Shown piece by piece: positions 15,411 to 28,141 of a stretch of DNA of 34,409 nt; position 1 is the stretch's first letter; the number at the start of each line of letters is the position of its first letter. The stretch comes from DASZHA01 sp049644325 (GTDB taxonomy: Bacteria > Chloroflexota > Dormibacteria > DASZGP01). Under the pieces are notes generated by a model that saw nothing but the letters and a program-made list of their open reading frames with translations, searched no databases and was not told where the DNA came from. Location of the stretch: positions 1-34,409 of the forward strand of contig JBARRR010000112.1 in NCBI GenBank assembly GCA_049644325.1, given 5' to 3'. A program made the position numbers and the translations under genes.

Positions 15411-16117
15411 CCGCGGTTCAGGCGCCGGCCCGCCGCGGCAGTCAGGCGGAGGACGCTGTCGACCTCCTCGATGACGATGTCGCCAACTGCATAGGTGTTC
15501 TTGCCGCTGGACCGTGCCGTCAGGGTCGCCGGCCCATCGAAGACGACCTCGGCGATCCGCCACTCGCGGCCCTGCCGCTTGAGTCGCACCAACGCGCCGG
15601 CCGGGCTCTGGTAGACCAGCGGACCGACCCGCTTCAGCGAGGCGATGCCCAGCTGGCGCATCTCGTCGTCGCTGAGCCGGTCCTCGGCGCCTGGCTCGGC
15701 GGCCGCGGCACGAGCAGCTGCGCCGCTCTTGCCGGCGCCGCGTGCGCGCATGGCCTTCTTGGCGGCAGGCTCGGGCGGTTCATCCGCCGCCGCTGAGCTG
15801 GGCTCGACGATCTTGAGGCTGGCGCGGCCGCGGCTGTCGGTGCGCGGGCGGCGCCCTCCGATAGCCCGCTGCAGCGAGAGCTCCAACAGCCGGCTGCCCG
15901 CGTCCTGGGCGAAGTAGGCGCTGGAGATAAAGGCGCGGTTGCCCTTCTTGCGCAAACACGGCTGGCAGTCGGCGGGGCCATCGATGATCTCGTAGTCGCC
16001 GGCCGCCATCGAGACGCCACACAGCGTCTTGATATCGGTGTCGGCGGATCCTGGGACGGTCAGATGGCTCCTCTTGGCCTTGGCCTTGCGCACCGCCTGC
16101 AACGCCAGCTCTTCCAT
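15404..16117 (-). CDS. Protein of unknown function with N-terminal Cys motifs
   Basis: 237 aa, ATG at 16115-16117. Three visible parts. Residues 1-85 carry CGVS near residue 33 and DCQPCLRKKG near 50-59, possible metal ligands, followed by SSAYFAQDAGSRLLELSLQRA. Residues about 85-145 form an Ala/Arg/Pro-rich linker, probably disordered. Residues about 150-237 form a predicted beta-rich domain (GPLVYQSPAGALVRLKRQGR, EWRIAEVVFDGPATLTARSS) ending in a basic tail. I do not recognise the family. It is divergent from the FAD oxidoreductase (50 bp apart), so the two may share a control region. Coding is supported by a biased codon pattern and structured ends. Confidence 0.65.
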   Translation of the reverse strand: MEELALQAVRKAKAKRSHLTVPGSADTDIKTLCGVSMAAGDYEIIDGPADCQPCLRKKGNRAFISSAYFAQDAGSRLLELSLQRAIGGRRPRTDSRGRASLKIVEPSSAAADEPPEPAAKKAMRARGAGKSGAAARAAAAEPGAEDRLSDDEMRQLGIASLKRVGPLVYQSPAGALVRLKRQGREWRIAEVVFDGPATLTARSSGKNTYAVGDIVIEEVDSVLRLTAAAGRRLNRGG

Positions 16118-16167
16118 GCGCCCACGCTAAACCATCCAGCCGGTGCCATCCGTGACAGAATCACCGC

Positions 16168-17370
16168 GTGACTGAGAGGGCGTGGGACGTGATCGTGGTC
16201 GGCGCGCGCTGTGCCGGCTCGCCGCTGGCGATGCTGCTGGCCCGCAAGGGCTACAGCGTGCTGCTTTTGGACCGAGCGACGTTCCCCAGCGACACCATCT
16301 CCAGCCACCAGGTGCACCAGACCGGCCTGGCCCGGATGAAGCGATGGGGGCTGCTCGACGAGTTGATGGCCACCGGCTGCCCGCCGTTCAAGGCGATCCG
16401 TTGGGAAATGGAGGTCGGGCCGATCGCCGGAGAGCTGATTCCGGCTGACGGCGTTGACTTCAGCACCATCCCGCGGCGCCACGTGCTGGACATGCTCCTG
16501 GCTGGGGCCGCGACAAAAGCCGGCGCGGAGCTGCGCGAGGGCTTCGGCTTGACCCGGCTGTTGTTTGACGGCGACCGCGTGGTCGGCGTCAAGGGCGTCG
16601 CTGGGGACGGCCGGGAGGTCGACGAGCGCGCGGCGCTGGTGGTCGGCGCTGACGGCCGCAACTCCACGGTGGGCAAGCTCGCCGGCTCGGCCAGGTACCG
16701 CGACGACGGCACCCGCGCCATCTGCTACTACACCTACGTCAGCGGCCACGATCATCCCGACGCCGTCATCTATACCCGGCGTGACTGGGGCGTCGCCGTC
16801 GGGCCGACACACGAAGGCCTCTGCATCCTCGCGATGTCATTGAGCAAGGAGCTGCTACCCGGGTTCAAGGCGGACATTGCCAGCGGCTTCTGGGACCGCA
16901 TCAGGACCATCCCAGAGCTGGCCGACCGCATGGCCAGCGCTCGGGTTGAGGAACCGTACAAGGGACTTGCCGAGATCCCCAACTTCTACCGGCAGTCGCA
17001 CGGACCTGGCTGGGCGCTGGCCGGCGACGCCGGGTACTACAGGGACCCGGTGACCGCGCAGGGGATAAGCGACGCCTTCCGCGATGCCGACGAGCTGTTT
17101 GAGGCGATCGACAAAGGACTGAGCCGTCGCGAGGCTCTTGACGAAGCCCTCGCGGGCTACCAGCGTGAGCGCGACGCCACGACCGCCGCGGGCTACGACT
17201 GGACCCTGGTCAGCACCTCGTTCGCGCCGGACACCGAGACCAGCCGTGGGTTCCTGGGCACGGTGTCGGGCGACCCCGAGCTCTCCCGCATGTTCGTCAA
17301 CCTGAACGCGACGATGACCGAGTTCCGGACCGTCTTCGGGCTGGCCCTGGAGCGTGCGACCGCCGTTTGA
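16168..17370 (+). CDS. FAD-dependent oxidoreductase, geranylgeranyl-reductase/PHBH-like fold
   Basis: 400 aa from GTG 16168. The N-terminal dinucleotide fold reads VIVVGARCAGSPLAMLLARKGYSVLLLDR. The second FAD motif is ALVVGADGRNSTVGKLAG (the DG motif, near residues 152-169). The third is the GWALAGDAGYYRDPVTAQGISDAFRDADEL segment (near 277-306), the GD motif closing the FAD site. These place it with aromatic hydroxylase-like and geranylgeranyl reductase-like flavoproteins. The substrate is unknown; lipid saturation or hydroxylation of a small molecule are both possible. It is encoded alone, 86 bp before ppdK. Confidence 0.85.
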   Translation: MTERAWDVIVVGARCAGSPLAMLLARKGYSVLLLDRATFPSDTISSHQVHQTGLARMKRWGLLDELMATGCPPFKAIRWEMEVGPIAGELIPADGVDFSTIPRRHVLDMLLAGAATKAGAELREGFGLTRLLFDGDRVVGVKGVAGDGREVDERAALVVGADGRNSTVGKLAGSARYRDDGTRAICYYTYVSGHDHPDAVIYTRRDWGVAVGPTHEGLCILAMSLSKELLPGFKADIASGFWDRIRTIPELADRMASARVEEPYKGLAEIPNFYRQSHGPGWALAGDAGYYRDPVTAQGISDAFRDADELFEAIDKGLSRREALDEALAGYQRERDATTAAGYDWTLVSTSFAPDTETSRGFLGTVSGDPELSRMFVNLNATMTEFRTVFGLALERATAV

Positions 17371-17456
17371 GCGACCCCATCAGGGGAGGGGTGGAGGCCC
17401 CGTTCGTCCCGGCGCAATAAACTGACGTTCTCGACCGCTTGAGGAGGCAGCTTTGC

Positions 17457-20207
<2,751 letters not shown>

Positions 20208-20271
20208 GCGCGGCTCGGTCCGCTCGGGGGGACAGAACGGCCAGGCACAGCTGGGGGCGCGGGGCACCCTG

Positions 20272-21120
20272 GTGGCACTTGCGATCGTGCTCGCAGGAAT
20301 GCTGCTCTTCTTCCTTGCGCCGAGGTACGGCCCAGCGGTCTATTTCGGGCTCATCTGCGGGGGCGCGGTCATCGGCATCCCGGCGTTCGTGATCTTCGCC
20401 AACACCAACGCAGGCTACCGGTGGGCAGGCCACAAGTACGCCGCCCAGGCGCTGGCCGCGATCAAAGCGGCTGACCCGGCATTCGACGAAAAGAGGTTCC
20501 TGGCCCTCGCCCAGCAGGAGTTCCTGGCGCTGCAGCAGGCCCGCGCCGATCGCAACCCCGACGAGGCCCGCGTCTACATGAGCCCCGGCCTCTACGCCAG
20601 CTGGAAGATCCAGCTCGAGCAGATGACGAGGGAAGGCCGGCGCCGAGTGCTGATCCAGCCGAGGCTGCAATCGACCGCGGTCCTACTGGCCAACAAGGAC
20701 GCCAACCTCGAGGCGATCACCGTCCGCTTCAACGGGCGTGCGGACGAGGCGTACTTCGCGGACAACGGCGACCGGATCCAGGGTATGGGCCGCGGCCCCG
20801 GTGAGCTCACCGAGTACTGGACCTTTGTCCGCTCCAGCAACGCCCTGTCGCGTCCCGACGGCGGTCTCTTCACCAAGACCTGTCCCAACTGTGGCGCATC
20901 GTTGCAGCTCAACGAGATCGGGGTCTGCGGCTACTGCAACGCCACTGTGCTCAGCGGTTCGTACGACTGGGTCCTCAGCCACATCGAGGACCAGGGCCAC
21001 CTCATCCTCAAGCAGGCAGACGTCGAGAAGTTCTTTCAGAACTTCGCCGATTCCGGTGTCATATCGCAGACCCAGGTCAGCGACTGGTCGGCAGCTTACC
21101 GTGGGGGGCATCAGGTTTGA
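20272..21120 (+). CDS. Tim44-like domain membrane protein with zinc ribbon
   Basis: 282 aa from GTG 20272. An open frame continues upstream inside ppdK, but the region before 20272 is shadow or a low-complexity leader. Two hydrophobic segments start the protein (ALAIVLAGMLLFFLAPRYG and FGLICGGAVIGIPAFVIFA). A Tim44-like fold follows (AADPAFDEKRFLALAQQEFLALQQARADRN, SPGLYASWKIQLEQM, LTEYWTFVRSS). A C-terminal zinc ribbon (CPNCGASLQLNEIGVCGYC) is interrupted within the domain and then SGSYDWVLSHIEDQG closes it. Bacterial members of this type are common but poorly characterised. The next gene overlaps the stop (TTGA), so the two are coupled. Confidence 0.78.
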   Translation: MALAIVLAGMLLFFLAPRYGPAVYFGLICGGAVIGIPAFVIFANTNAGYRWAGHKYAAQALAAIKAADPAFDEKRFLALAQQEFLALQQARADRNPDEARVYMSPGLYASWKIQLEQMTREGRRRVLIQPRLQSTAVLLANKDANLEAITVRFNGRADEAYFADNGDRIQGMGRGPGELTEYWTFVRSSNALSRPDGGLFTKTCPNCGASLQLNEIGVCGYCNATVLSGSYDWVLSHIEDQGHLILKQADVEKFFQNFADSGVISQTQVSDWSAAYRGGHQV

Positions 21121-21392
21121 CGCCTCCAGGTGAGGGTCCGGCCGGCGAGCCGCCCGAACGCGACGCCGCGGAGGATCCATGGGAGGAGGACGAGGACGAA
21201 TATGTTGAGCCCGATCGCTCCGGCCTCACCCCGGCCGACTTCGAACCCAAGCCGCCCACCAGGCTGGGCCGCCGCCTCCGCTTCCTAACCGCCTGGCAGG
21301 TCTTCCTCATAGTGGTCGTCATCCTCGTTCTGGTGCCGCTGATCCTGGCGGTCGCCCTCAACCCCGTGATCGGGTTCCTCAGCGGGACCTAG
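21117..21392 (+). CDS. Small single-pass membrane protein of unknown function
   Basis: 91 aa, apparent TTG start overlapping the preceding TGA (TTGA). The first ~55 residues are very acidic and Pro-rich (PWEEDEDEYVEPDRSG). Residues about 62-88 form one transmembrane helix (AWQVFLIVVVILVLVPLILAVAL) followed by a short tail. No family recognised. Overlap with the Tim44-like gene suggests a joint function at the membrane. The acidic N-terminus would be cytoplasmic if the basic RLGRRLRF before the helix stays inside. Confidence 0.65.
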   Translation: MTPPGEGPAGEPPERDAAEDPWEEDEDEYVEPDRSGLTPADFEPKPPTRLGRRLRFLTAWQVFLIVVVILVLVPLILAVALNPVIGFLSGT

Positions 21393-21425
21393 CGGCGTCC
21401 GGCACCGAGCGCGTTAATCTTTAGC

Positions 21426-23263
21426 GTGCCCCCGGGGGATGCCGTTCGTGAGGTGAAGGATCGTCTCGACATCGTCGAGGTGATCTCGGGCTACGTCCGC
21501 CTGCAGCGGGCGGGCCGTGACCACAAGGGCCTCTGCCCCTTCCATGCCGAGAAGTCCCCCAGTTTCGGCGTCAGCGGTGAGAAGCAGGTCTGGTACTGCT
21601 TCGGCTGCAGCCAGGGCGGGGACCTCTTCGACTTCGTCCAGAAGATCGAGGGCACCGACTTCCCCCAGACGCTGGAGATGCTGGCCGCCCGCGCCGGGGT
21701 CGAGCTGGAGGACCGCAGCGGCTCCCGCCGGCGCGGCCAGGAGCGGGCGCGCTCGCGGGAGGTCAATGCCCTGGCGGCCCAGTATTTCCACCACATCCTG
21801 CTCAACCACCGAGCCGGCAGCCGTGGCCTCACCTACCTGCAGAAACGGGGAGTCGAACCCGAGACGATCGAGGCCTTCGCGGTGGGCTATGCGCCGATGA
21901 GCCGCAACGCCGACAACCTCCTGCGCTTCCTCAAGAGCAAGGGCGTCGGGGACGACGAGGCGGTCAAGGCCGGCCTGGCCCTGGGAGGGGAGGGGCGGCG
22001 CACCATCGACCGCTTCCGCGGTCGCCTCATGATCCCCATCCGCGACGAGACCGGCACCATCGTCGCCTTCGGTGGCCGGGCGATGGACAGCACGCCGCCA
22101 AAATACATGAACTCGCCGCAGACCTCGATCTACGACAAGGGCCGCACCATCTTCGGCCTCAGCCAGGCCAAGAAGGCGATCAGCGCCGGCGACAAGGCGT
22201 TGCTGGTGGAGGGCTACTTCGATGTGATGATGGCCCACCAGAACGGCATCGCCAGCGCCATCGCCAGCTCGGGCACGGCTTTCACGCCCGAGCAGGTCAA
22301 GATTGTTCGGCGCTTCGCCGCTGACCTGTTGGTCTGCCTCGACGCCGACGAGGCGGGTCGCAACGCCACCCAGCGGGTCATCGAGATGGCGTCGAAGGCC
22401 CACATGAGGGTTACCGTCGTCGAGCTGCCCAACGCCAAGGACCCTGGCGAGTTCTTCCAGAAAACGCCGCAGCTCTGGGGCGACGCCGAGGGCGCCGCCC
22501 TGGCCGGGTGGGAGTGGTGGATCGGAGCGGTCCTGGCCGAGCACCGGCTGACGACTCCGGACGGTCGCGCTGCGGCGGCGTCGGCATTGGTGGGCGTCCT
22601 GGCGCGCATCCCCGAGGACACCACTCTCGACGTCTACTGCCAGTACACCGCGGAGAAGCTCGGCGTCGACGCCGCTCACCTGCTGGCCGACGTGCAGACC
22701 TTCCGCAGGACCGGTGCTCGCCCGCGGCTCCCCGAGCCGGCCCCAACTGTCGACCTGCGCCCGGCGGGGCCGGTGGCGCCACCGACCAACGGCAACGGAC
22801 GGGCTTTACTGCCCGAGGAGGACGAGCTCCTGGCGCTGGTCCTAGCCGCGCCCGAGGCCGGTGCCGTATTCACCGAGCTGACCTCCGCTGCCGACGACCA
22901 CCCAGAGGAGCTGTCGCAGCTGGGACTTGTTCGTCGCGTGATCGATGTCGTAAGCGGGGAGGGCGGGGGTACTCTTGAGCGTCACCTGGAGCGGTTCAGC
23001 GAGGACGAACGTCCGCGATTGGCCCGCATCAGCATGACGGCACGGTTCAACGGAGGCCAGGCCGAGCTCCGCTCGGCAATAAATGACTTCGTACTTAGGA
23101 TCAGATTGAAGAGCTGTGAAGCCGCGATGGCGGAGGTGGAGGAACATATTGCGGGTACCGGTTCCGAGTCCGCGAGCACAGAGCGCGATGGTCTCCTTGC
23201 TCAGCATCGGGTCTTGGCGCTTCGCCGGGCAGGCTTGAAGACGCGCCTTTACCAGGGGCGCCC

Positions 23264-23267
<4 letters not shown>
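21426..23267 (+). CDS. dnaG: DNA primase
   Basis: 613 aa from GTG 21426. DnaG makes RNA primers for replication. The CHC2 zinc domain has ligands Cys37, His40, Cys58 and Cys61 (LCPFH and YCFGC). The primase core includes VGYAPMSRNADNLLRFLKSKGV and IPIRDETGTIVAFGGRAMD. The TOPRIM site shows VEGYFDVMMAHQNG and VCLDADEAG. The C-terminal helicase-interaction region (after about residue 440) is less conserved and preceded by a Pro-rich linker. The stop overlaps the rpoD start (GTGA). This is the dnaG-rpoD part of the macromolecular synthesis operon, here without rpsU. Confidence 0.95.
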
Positions 23268-24652
<1,385 letters not shown>

Positions 24653-24655
24653 CAA

Positions 24656-24683
24656 AAAGGCCCGCCCCGAGAGGCGGGCCTTT
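24656..24683. terminator. Intrinsic terminator after rpoD, probably bidirectional
   Basis: AAAGGCCCGCC (24656-24666) pairs perfectly with GGCGGGCCTTT (24673-24683) across a 6-nt loop. It starts 4 bp after the rpoD stop and sits 15 bp before the stop of the opposing SnoaL-like gene. The A/T ends of the stem give a short U-run in both directions. Confidence 0.88.
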
Positions 24684-24697
24684 CAGCTTTCGCCGGA

Positions 24698-25132
24698 TCA
24701 GCCGGCGGGCGCGCCCTCCGGCGTCGGAATCAAGCCGAGGTCCTGCATCATCTTGAGCTGATCGACGACGCCCCAGTGCTCGGCAAGCTTGCCGTTTTCG
24801 ATCCGGCTAACGTGGATCTCGTGCCAGGTGGCGCGCTTGCCCGTCGCTGGCATCCCGGCGAACTCACCCTGCATGGTCCCGCTCCCGGTTACGACCTGGG
24901 TGATCAGGTCGCCGGCCTCAACCTCCTGGTCGATGTCGTAGTGGAGGTCGGGGAAGGCCTGCCGAAACGCCGTAACGAAGGCCTTGAAGCCCTCGTTGCC
25001 GGGCGGGAATCCAGGCGGCGGCGGGTCGTGGTCGATGACGTTGTCGACGGAGACCTCGTCGATCACCTCGACCTTTCCCTGGTTCATGACCTCCTGTGGG
25101 ATGCGGCGCGCGGTGTCAAGGTTTGCGGACAT
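24698..25132 (-). CDS. SnoaL-like ester-cyclase family protein
   Basis: 144 aa, ATG at 25130-25132 with GAGGAGGATGG just upstream, which decides this start over the longer open frame. The cone-shaped SnoaL/NTF2-like fold is indicated by ARRIPQEVMNQGKVEVIDEVSVDNVIDHDPPPPGFPPG, GFKAFVTAFRQAFPDLHYDI, GDLITQVVTGSGTMQGEFAGMPATGKRATW and GKLAEHWGVVDQLKMMQDLG. The order and spacing match the 'ester cyclase' group. Only the polyketide-cyclase prototype has a known reaction; the substrate here is unknown. It is convergent with rpoD and isolated. Confidence 0.85.
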   Translation of the reverse strand: MSANLDTARRIPQEVMNQGKVEVIDEVSVDNVIDHDPPPPGFPPGNEGFKAFVTAFRQAFPDLHYDIDQEVEAGDLITQVVTGSGTMQGEFAGMPATGKRATWHEIHVSRIENGKLAEHWGVVDQLKMMQDLGLIPTPEGAPAG

Positions 25133-25217
25133 TCCATCCTCCTCAGTTGGTGGCAGCCTCAGACTAGGCCCTCGCCGGTGGCCCCGTCCAGTTAAGAATT
25201 GGGTACGGTGGTTTGGC

Positions 25218-26054
25218 CTAGCGCGAGGGGCTGGGTGTCGTCGGTTGGGCCGCGAACCCAAAGCTTTCCAGGATCTCGTTCCAGGTGTCGAGGTCCGACT
25301 GGGACGGGGCTTTGAAGCTGATCAGGATGGCCTTGTCGCTGGCGTATTTCACCTTGGCGTCGCCCTCGTAGCCGGCACCCCCATTGAGCTGGTAGACGTG
25401 CTTGACGGCCGTCACCCCGCCGATTTCGTAGTTGTCCTGGCTGACGCTGCTGCCCGGACTGGTGGGGATGTTGCCCAGTTGGTCGACGCTGGCCGCCAGG
25501 TGGATGGTCAGCTTGGCGTTGCCGGAGGATGGCGACGCGCTGCTGCTGGGACTGCCGCTGGGCAGGGCACCGGGGCTTGGAGCGGCGCCGCTGACCTCGA
25601 CGTCGTTGCCGTTGCTGTTGCTCTGCCAATTGGCGGGGTAGAGGAAGTAGTAGCCCGCGGCGTTGTTAGCGAAGGAGAGCTGCGGGTGGGTTGTCACCAG
25701 GTCCTGCTGCGGCGTGCTCTTGGTGTCCTTGGCCGCGATCCAGCCGGTCTGGCCCTGGTAGTCGACCTTGTACCAACCGGGATCGGCCGACTGGAACTCC
25801 TTGGCGGTCACCTGGGTGCCCTGGGGGACGGTGCTGATCTGCTTGCCCGTGGCGCTGGGGGCGTCGCGAAGCTTGAGTCCCACCGGCGAGAGCACCCACA
25901 GCGCCCGCAGCAGCGGGCCGCTCTGCGAGGCTGACGGCGAGGCGACCGCGACCCCGGACTGGCCGTTGCCGCTGGAGGACTGCTGGAATGGAATGCATGC
26001 CGAGACCAGCATTGTTGCGGGCAGGAGGGCGAGTAGCCGTCTCATGAAACCCAT
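25218..26054 (-). CDS. Secreted lipoprotein with SH3-type domain
   Basis: 278 aa from ATG 26052-26054 (MGFMRRLLALLP); ATG 26045 is an alternative. An earlier in-frame ATG would overlap tRNA-Asn and is rejected. The signal peptide ends in a clear lipobox (LVSAC), predicting a lipid-anchored extracellular protein. A bacterial SH3-like segment follows (LKLRDAPSATGKQISTVPQG, DPGWYKVDYQGQTGWIAA), then a PsbP/LpqN-like C-terminal part (YYFLYPANWQSN, AVKHVYQLNGGAGYEGDAKVKYAS, WNEILESFGF). Pro/Ser/Gly-rich linkers are typical of secreted proteins. A role at the cell wall is inferred. Confidence 0.8.
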   Translation of the reverse strand: MGFMRRLLALLPATMLVSACIPFQQSSSGNGQSGVAVASPSASQSGPLLRALWVLSPVGLKLRDAPSATGKQISTVPQGTQVTAKEFQSADPGWYKVDYQGQTGWIAAKDTKSTPQQDLVTTHPQLSFANNAAGYYFLYPANWQSNSNGNDVEVSGAAPSPGALPSGSPSSSASPSSGNAKLTIHLAASVDQLGNIPTSPGSSVSQDNYEIGGVTAVKHVYQLNGGAGYEGDAKVKYASDKAILISFKAPSQSDLDTWNEILESFGFAAQPTTPSPSR

Positions 26055-26105
26055 GGTAGAGCCCGGGATTAAGGGCGGATTTCGCCTGACATAATTTGCG
26101 GGCGT

Positions 26106-26180
26106 TCCGGAGTAGCTCAATGGTGGAGCAGGCGGCTGTTAACCGCAAGGTTGTCGGTTCGAGTCCGACCTCCGGAGCCA
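26106..26180 (+). tRNA. tRNA-Asn (anticodon GTT), integration target
   Basis: 75 nt including an encoded CCA. The acceptor TCCGGAG (26106-26112) pairs with CTCCGGA. The D-arm is GCTC-AATGGTG-GAGC. The anticodon loop is CTGTTAA with anticodon GTT, and the T-arm is GTCGG-TTCGAGT-CCGAC. Its last 45 nt, from the anticodon loop to CCA, recur exactly at 30253-30297. The intact gene is therefore the copy next to the integrase, and the far copy is the displaced 3' end. A T-run (CCCTTTTTTG) follows directly and may end transcription. Confidence 0.97.
26136..26180 (+). repeat. attL core: 45-bp direct repeat in tRNA-Asn
   Basis: This starts at CTGTTAACC in the anticodon loop and ends with the CCA. It is identical over 45 nt to 30253-30297. 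The flanks differ immediately on both sides (G versus C before, C versus T after), which defines the maximum crossover segment. Confidence 0.92.
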
Positions 26181-26237
26181 CCCTTTTTTGAATTCAGCGT
26201 GGGCCTCTCAGGCTGCTCGCACCTCTAAGCGGCCCCT

Positions 26238-26258
26238 AATGGTCACCAGAATGGTCAC
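26238..26258. repeat. Paired AATGGTCAC direct repeat beside attL
   Basis: AATGGTCAC occurs at 26238-26246 and again at 26250-26258, start-to-start 12 bp. The second copy overlaps the integrase stop codon. Position between attL and int is where arm-type integrase or excisionase sites are often found; binding is inferred. Confidence 0.4.
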
Positions 26259-27475
26259 AGGGCAGCTGCGGCGGGGACGCCGTCGACGAGCTCTGCGATG
26301 CGCGTGGCTGCCTCGGCGTGCATGGGCGGCAGCACATGGGTATAGGTGTTGAGGGTGACACTCACGCTTGCGTGGCCCAGTCGTTCCTGCACGATCTTCG
26401 GGTTGATCGCCGCTTGGAGAGCGATAGTGGCATGGGTGTGGCGCAGGTCGTGAAGACGGATTCGAGGTAGCCCGACCTGCCTTACGATCTCCGCGAAGCG
26501 ATGGCTGACGGCATCGGGGTCTCGGGGCCGTCCGTTCTTCTGGCAGAAGACCAGGGCCTGGTCATCACTACGCGGACCCTCGGCCGCGCCGACCCTGATC
26601 TGGTAATCGCGATGAGCAACAAGCGCGCTTATCGTGGTGGGGTCCAAGCAGATGGTTCGTCGGCCCGCCGGAGTCTTGGGATGGCAGAACTCCATCTGTC
26701 TGCCGTTGCGGATGAGCTGTCGTTGAACGCAGACCGTGGCTTGCTCCAGGTCAATATCGCGCCAGCACAGCCCGAGTAGCTCGCCCCGGCGCAACCCCGT
26801 ACTCGCCGACATCCGCCACATGGCATAGTCGGGTTCGCCGGCCACCGCCGCTAGGAACCGGTGTAGCTCCGCTGGTAACCAGCACCGAACTGGCGGGCGC
26901 GATCGGGCCATGCGGTGGGCCCGGGCCGCCGGGTTGCTGGGAATCAAGCGGTCAGCAACAGCGTCCTGGAGGGCCCGATGAAGGGTCAGGTGGACGTTGT
27001 GCACCCCTTTCGGGGAGAGGCTGGCGCGGCCGTGGCGATCGTACCCGCGGGAGCGCAGTCCCGAGTACATGTCTGTGATTACGCCTCGTGACAGCTGGCG
27101 CAGCGGCATGCGACCGAGAGCGGGGACTATGTGGACGCGGATAGCCACCTCGTATGCCTTGGCCGTCGTGGGCCGTATCGACCCACCGCTGGCGACTTCA
27201 GCCAACCAATCGGACAGGTATTGGCCCGTGGTCAGCTCGGCCCCTTCCCAAGGGATTCCGAGCTGCTCGGCCGCGAGAAAACCAGCCAGCGCCGCGCGGG
27301 CATCCGCTCTCTTCGGAAACCCGCCCCGCCTCAGCTGTCGGCGAGGCATCCCGTGTGGTGCAGCGTCCACGGCGAAAGTCCATGAGAGCGCTCGCTGCCC
27401 GCATCCTTCGCAGGCGCGCTCTCGCACCGCCGCTCCGCAGCGGCAGCAACGCTTGAACACCATTCCCTTTCTCAT
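26255..27475 (-). CDS. int: Tyrosine recombinase (phage-type site-specific integrase)
   Basis: 406 aa from ATG 27473-27475 (MRKGMVFKRCC), chosen because AGGAGGTGACAGCG precedes it; an upstream ATG at 27517 lacks this. The N-terminus carries a four-Cys zinc-knuckle (CCRCG and CEGCGQ). Next comes an AP2/arm-binding-like part with PKRADARAALAGFL. The SAM-like core-binding domain follows (YLSDWLAEV, IRPTTAKAYEVAIRVHIVPALG). The catalytic domain has the first Arg in STGLRRGELLGL, H-x-x-R in LHDLRHTHA, then LGHASVSVTLNTYTHV with the Tyr nucleophile. All key residues are present, so it may be active. It reads toward the tRNA-Asn attachment site. Confidence 0.93.
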   Translation of the reverse strand: MRKGMVFKRCCRCGAAVRERACEGCGQRALSWTFAVDAAPHGMPRRQLRRGGFPKRADARAALAGFLAAEQLGIPWEGAELTTGQYLSDWLAEVASGGSIRPTTAKAYEVAIRVHIVPALGRMPLRQLSRGVITDMYSGLRSRGYDRHGRASLSPKGVHNVHLTLHRALQDAVADRLIPSNPAARAHRMARSRPPVRCWLPAELHRFLAAVAGEPDYAMWRMSASTGLRRGELLGLCWRDIDLEQATVCVQRQLIRNGRQMEFCHPKTPAGRRTICLDPTTISALVAHRDYQIRVGAAEGPRSDDQALVFCQKNGRPRDPDAVSHRFAEIVRQVGLPRIRLHDLRHTHATIALQAAINPKIVQERLGHASVSVTLNTYTHVLPPMHAEAATRIAELVDGVPAAAAL

Positions 27476-27603
27476 CGCTGTCACCTCCTGTCCACCCGAA
27501 TGTGAATGGATGATCAAGTTAGGACTGGAGGCCGGTTCGAGGTCCGCTCGCCCGAGGCAGGAGGCTACGATCTGCCGATGATCGACGGAGAGGCGCGCCT
27601 GTA

Positions 27604-27867
27604 ATGCCGAGGATCAGCGCGTTCTACGGCATCTCCATCTATATGTACTGGAACGAAGGCGACCACCAGGTCCCGCATTTTCACGCCCACCATGGCGGTC
27701 GGCGTGCGTCTCTGTCCCTGGAAGGCGCTGTCTTGGCAGGCGAGGTCGGCGCCAGAGAGCTAGGACTGATCCGCGAGTGGGCCCAGCTTCACGGGGATGA
27801 ACTACTCGCCAACTGGGAACGGGCGAGAAACGCCGAGATCCTGGTTCCCATCGAGCCGCTGCCTTAG
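27604..27867 (+). CDS. DUF4160 family protein
   Basis: 87 aa from ATG 27604. The start MPRISAFYGISIYMYWNEGDH and the HFHAHHGG motif (about residues 25-32) are characteristic of DUF4160. These are small proteins of unknown biochemical function, often encoded next to DUF2442 and suspected, without proof here, to be toxin-antitoxin-like. The His-rich motif may bind metal. A possible 8-codon leader (27578-27604) ends in TAATG at this start. GGAGAGG at 27588-27594 is a plausible ribosome-binding site. The DUF2442 gene starts 1 bp after its stop. Confidence 0.85.
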   Translation: MPRISAFYGISIYMYWNEGDHQVPHFHAHHGGRRASLSLEGAVLAGEVGARELGLIREWAQLHGDELLANWERARNAEILVPIEPLP

Positions 27868-27868
27868 G

Positions 27869-28141
27869 ATGAAGGACATGGCGTACTTACCAGCAGTTGT
27901 GGGGGTGGCCGTCATCGGCGACCACCGGCTCCGGCTGCTCTTCGATGACGGCACGGCCGGCGACGTCGACTTTTCAGCAATGGACTGGAGAGGCGTGATG
28001 GAACCGCTGAAGGACGCGAGCTACTTCGCTCGGGTGCGGGTCGATCCGGAAGCGGCAACCGTCGTATGGCCCAACGGCGTGGATATGGCGCCCGAGACTC
28101 TGTACGAGCGGGCCCGTCAGCATCCCCTCGAGGCCGCCTGA
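27869..28141 (+). CDS. DUF2442 family protein
   Basis: 90 aa from ATG 27869; ATG 27878 (MAYLPAVVGV) is an alternative. The family pattern is visible: VAVIGDHRLRLLFDDGTAGDVDFS, then an acidic turn, MEPLKDASYFARVRVDPEAATVVWPNGVDMAPETLYERA, a strong match to DUF2442, which ends with the 'W-x-N-G-x-D-x-x-P-x-x-L' motif. Function is unknown. It is paired tightly with DUF4160, as is usual for these families. Partnership as a regulated pair, possibly with the DUF2442 protein as repressor or antitoxin, is inference from synteny. Confidence 0.87.
   Translation: MKDMAYLPAVVGVAVIGDHRLRLLFDDGTAGDVDFSAMDWRGVMEPLKDASYFARVRVDPEAATVVWPNGVDMAPETLYERARQHPLEAA

Noticed and set aside
26055..26120. Longer N-terminus for the SH3-type lipoprotein
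   Set aside because: It would start inside tRNA-Asn; the signal peptide and lipobox start correctly at 26054 or 26045.
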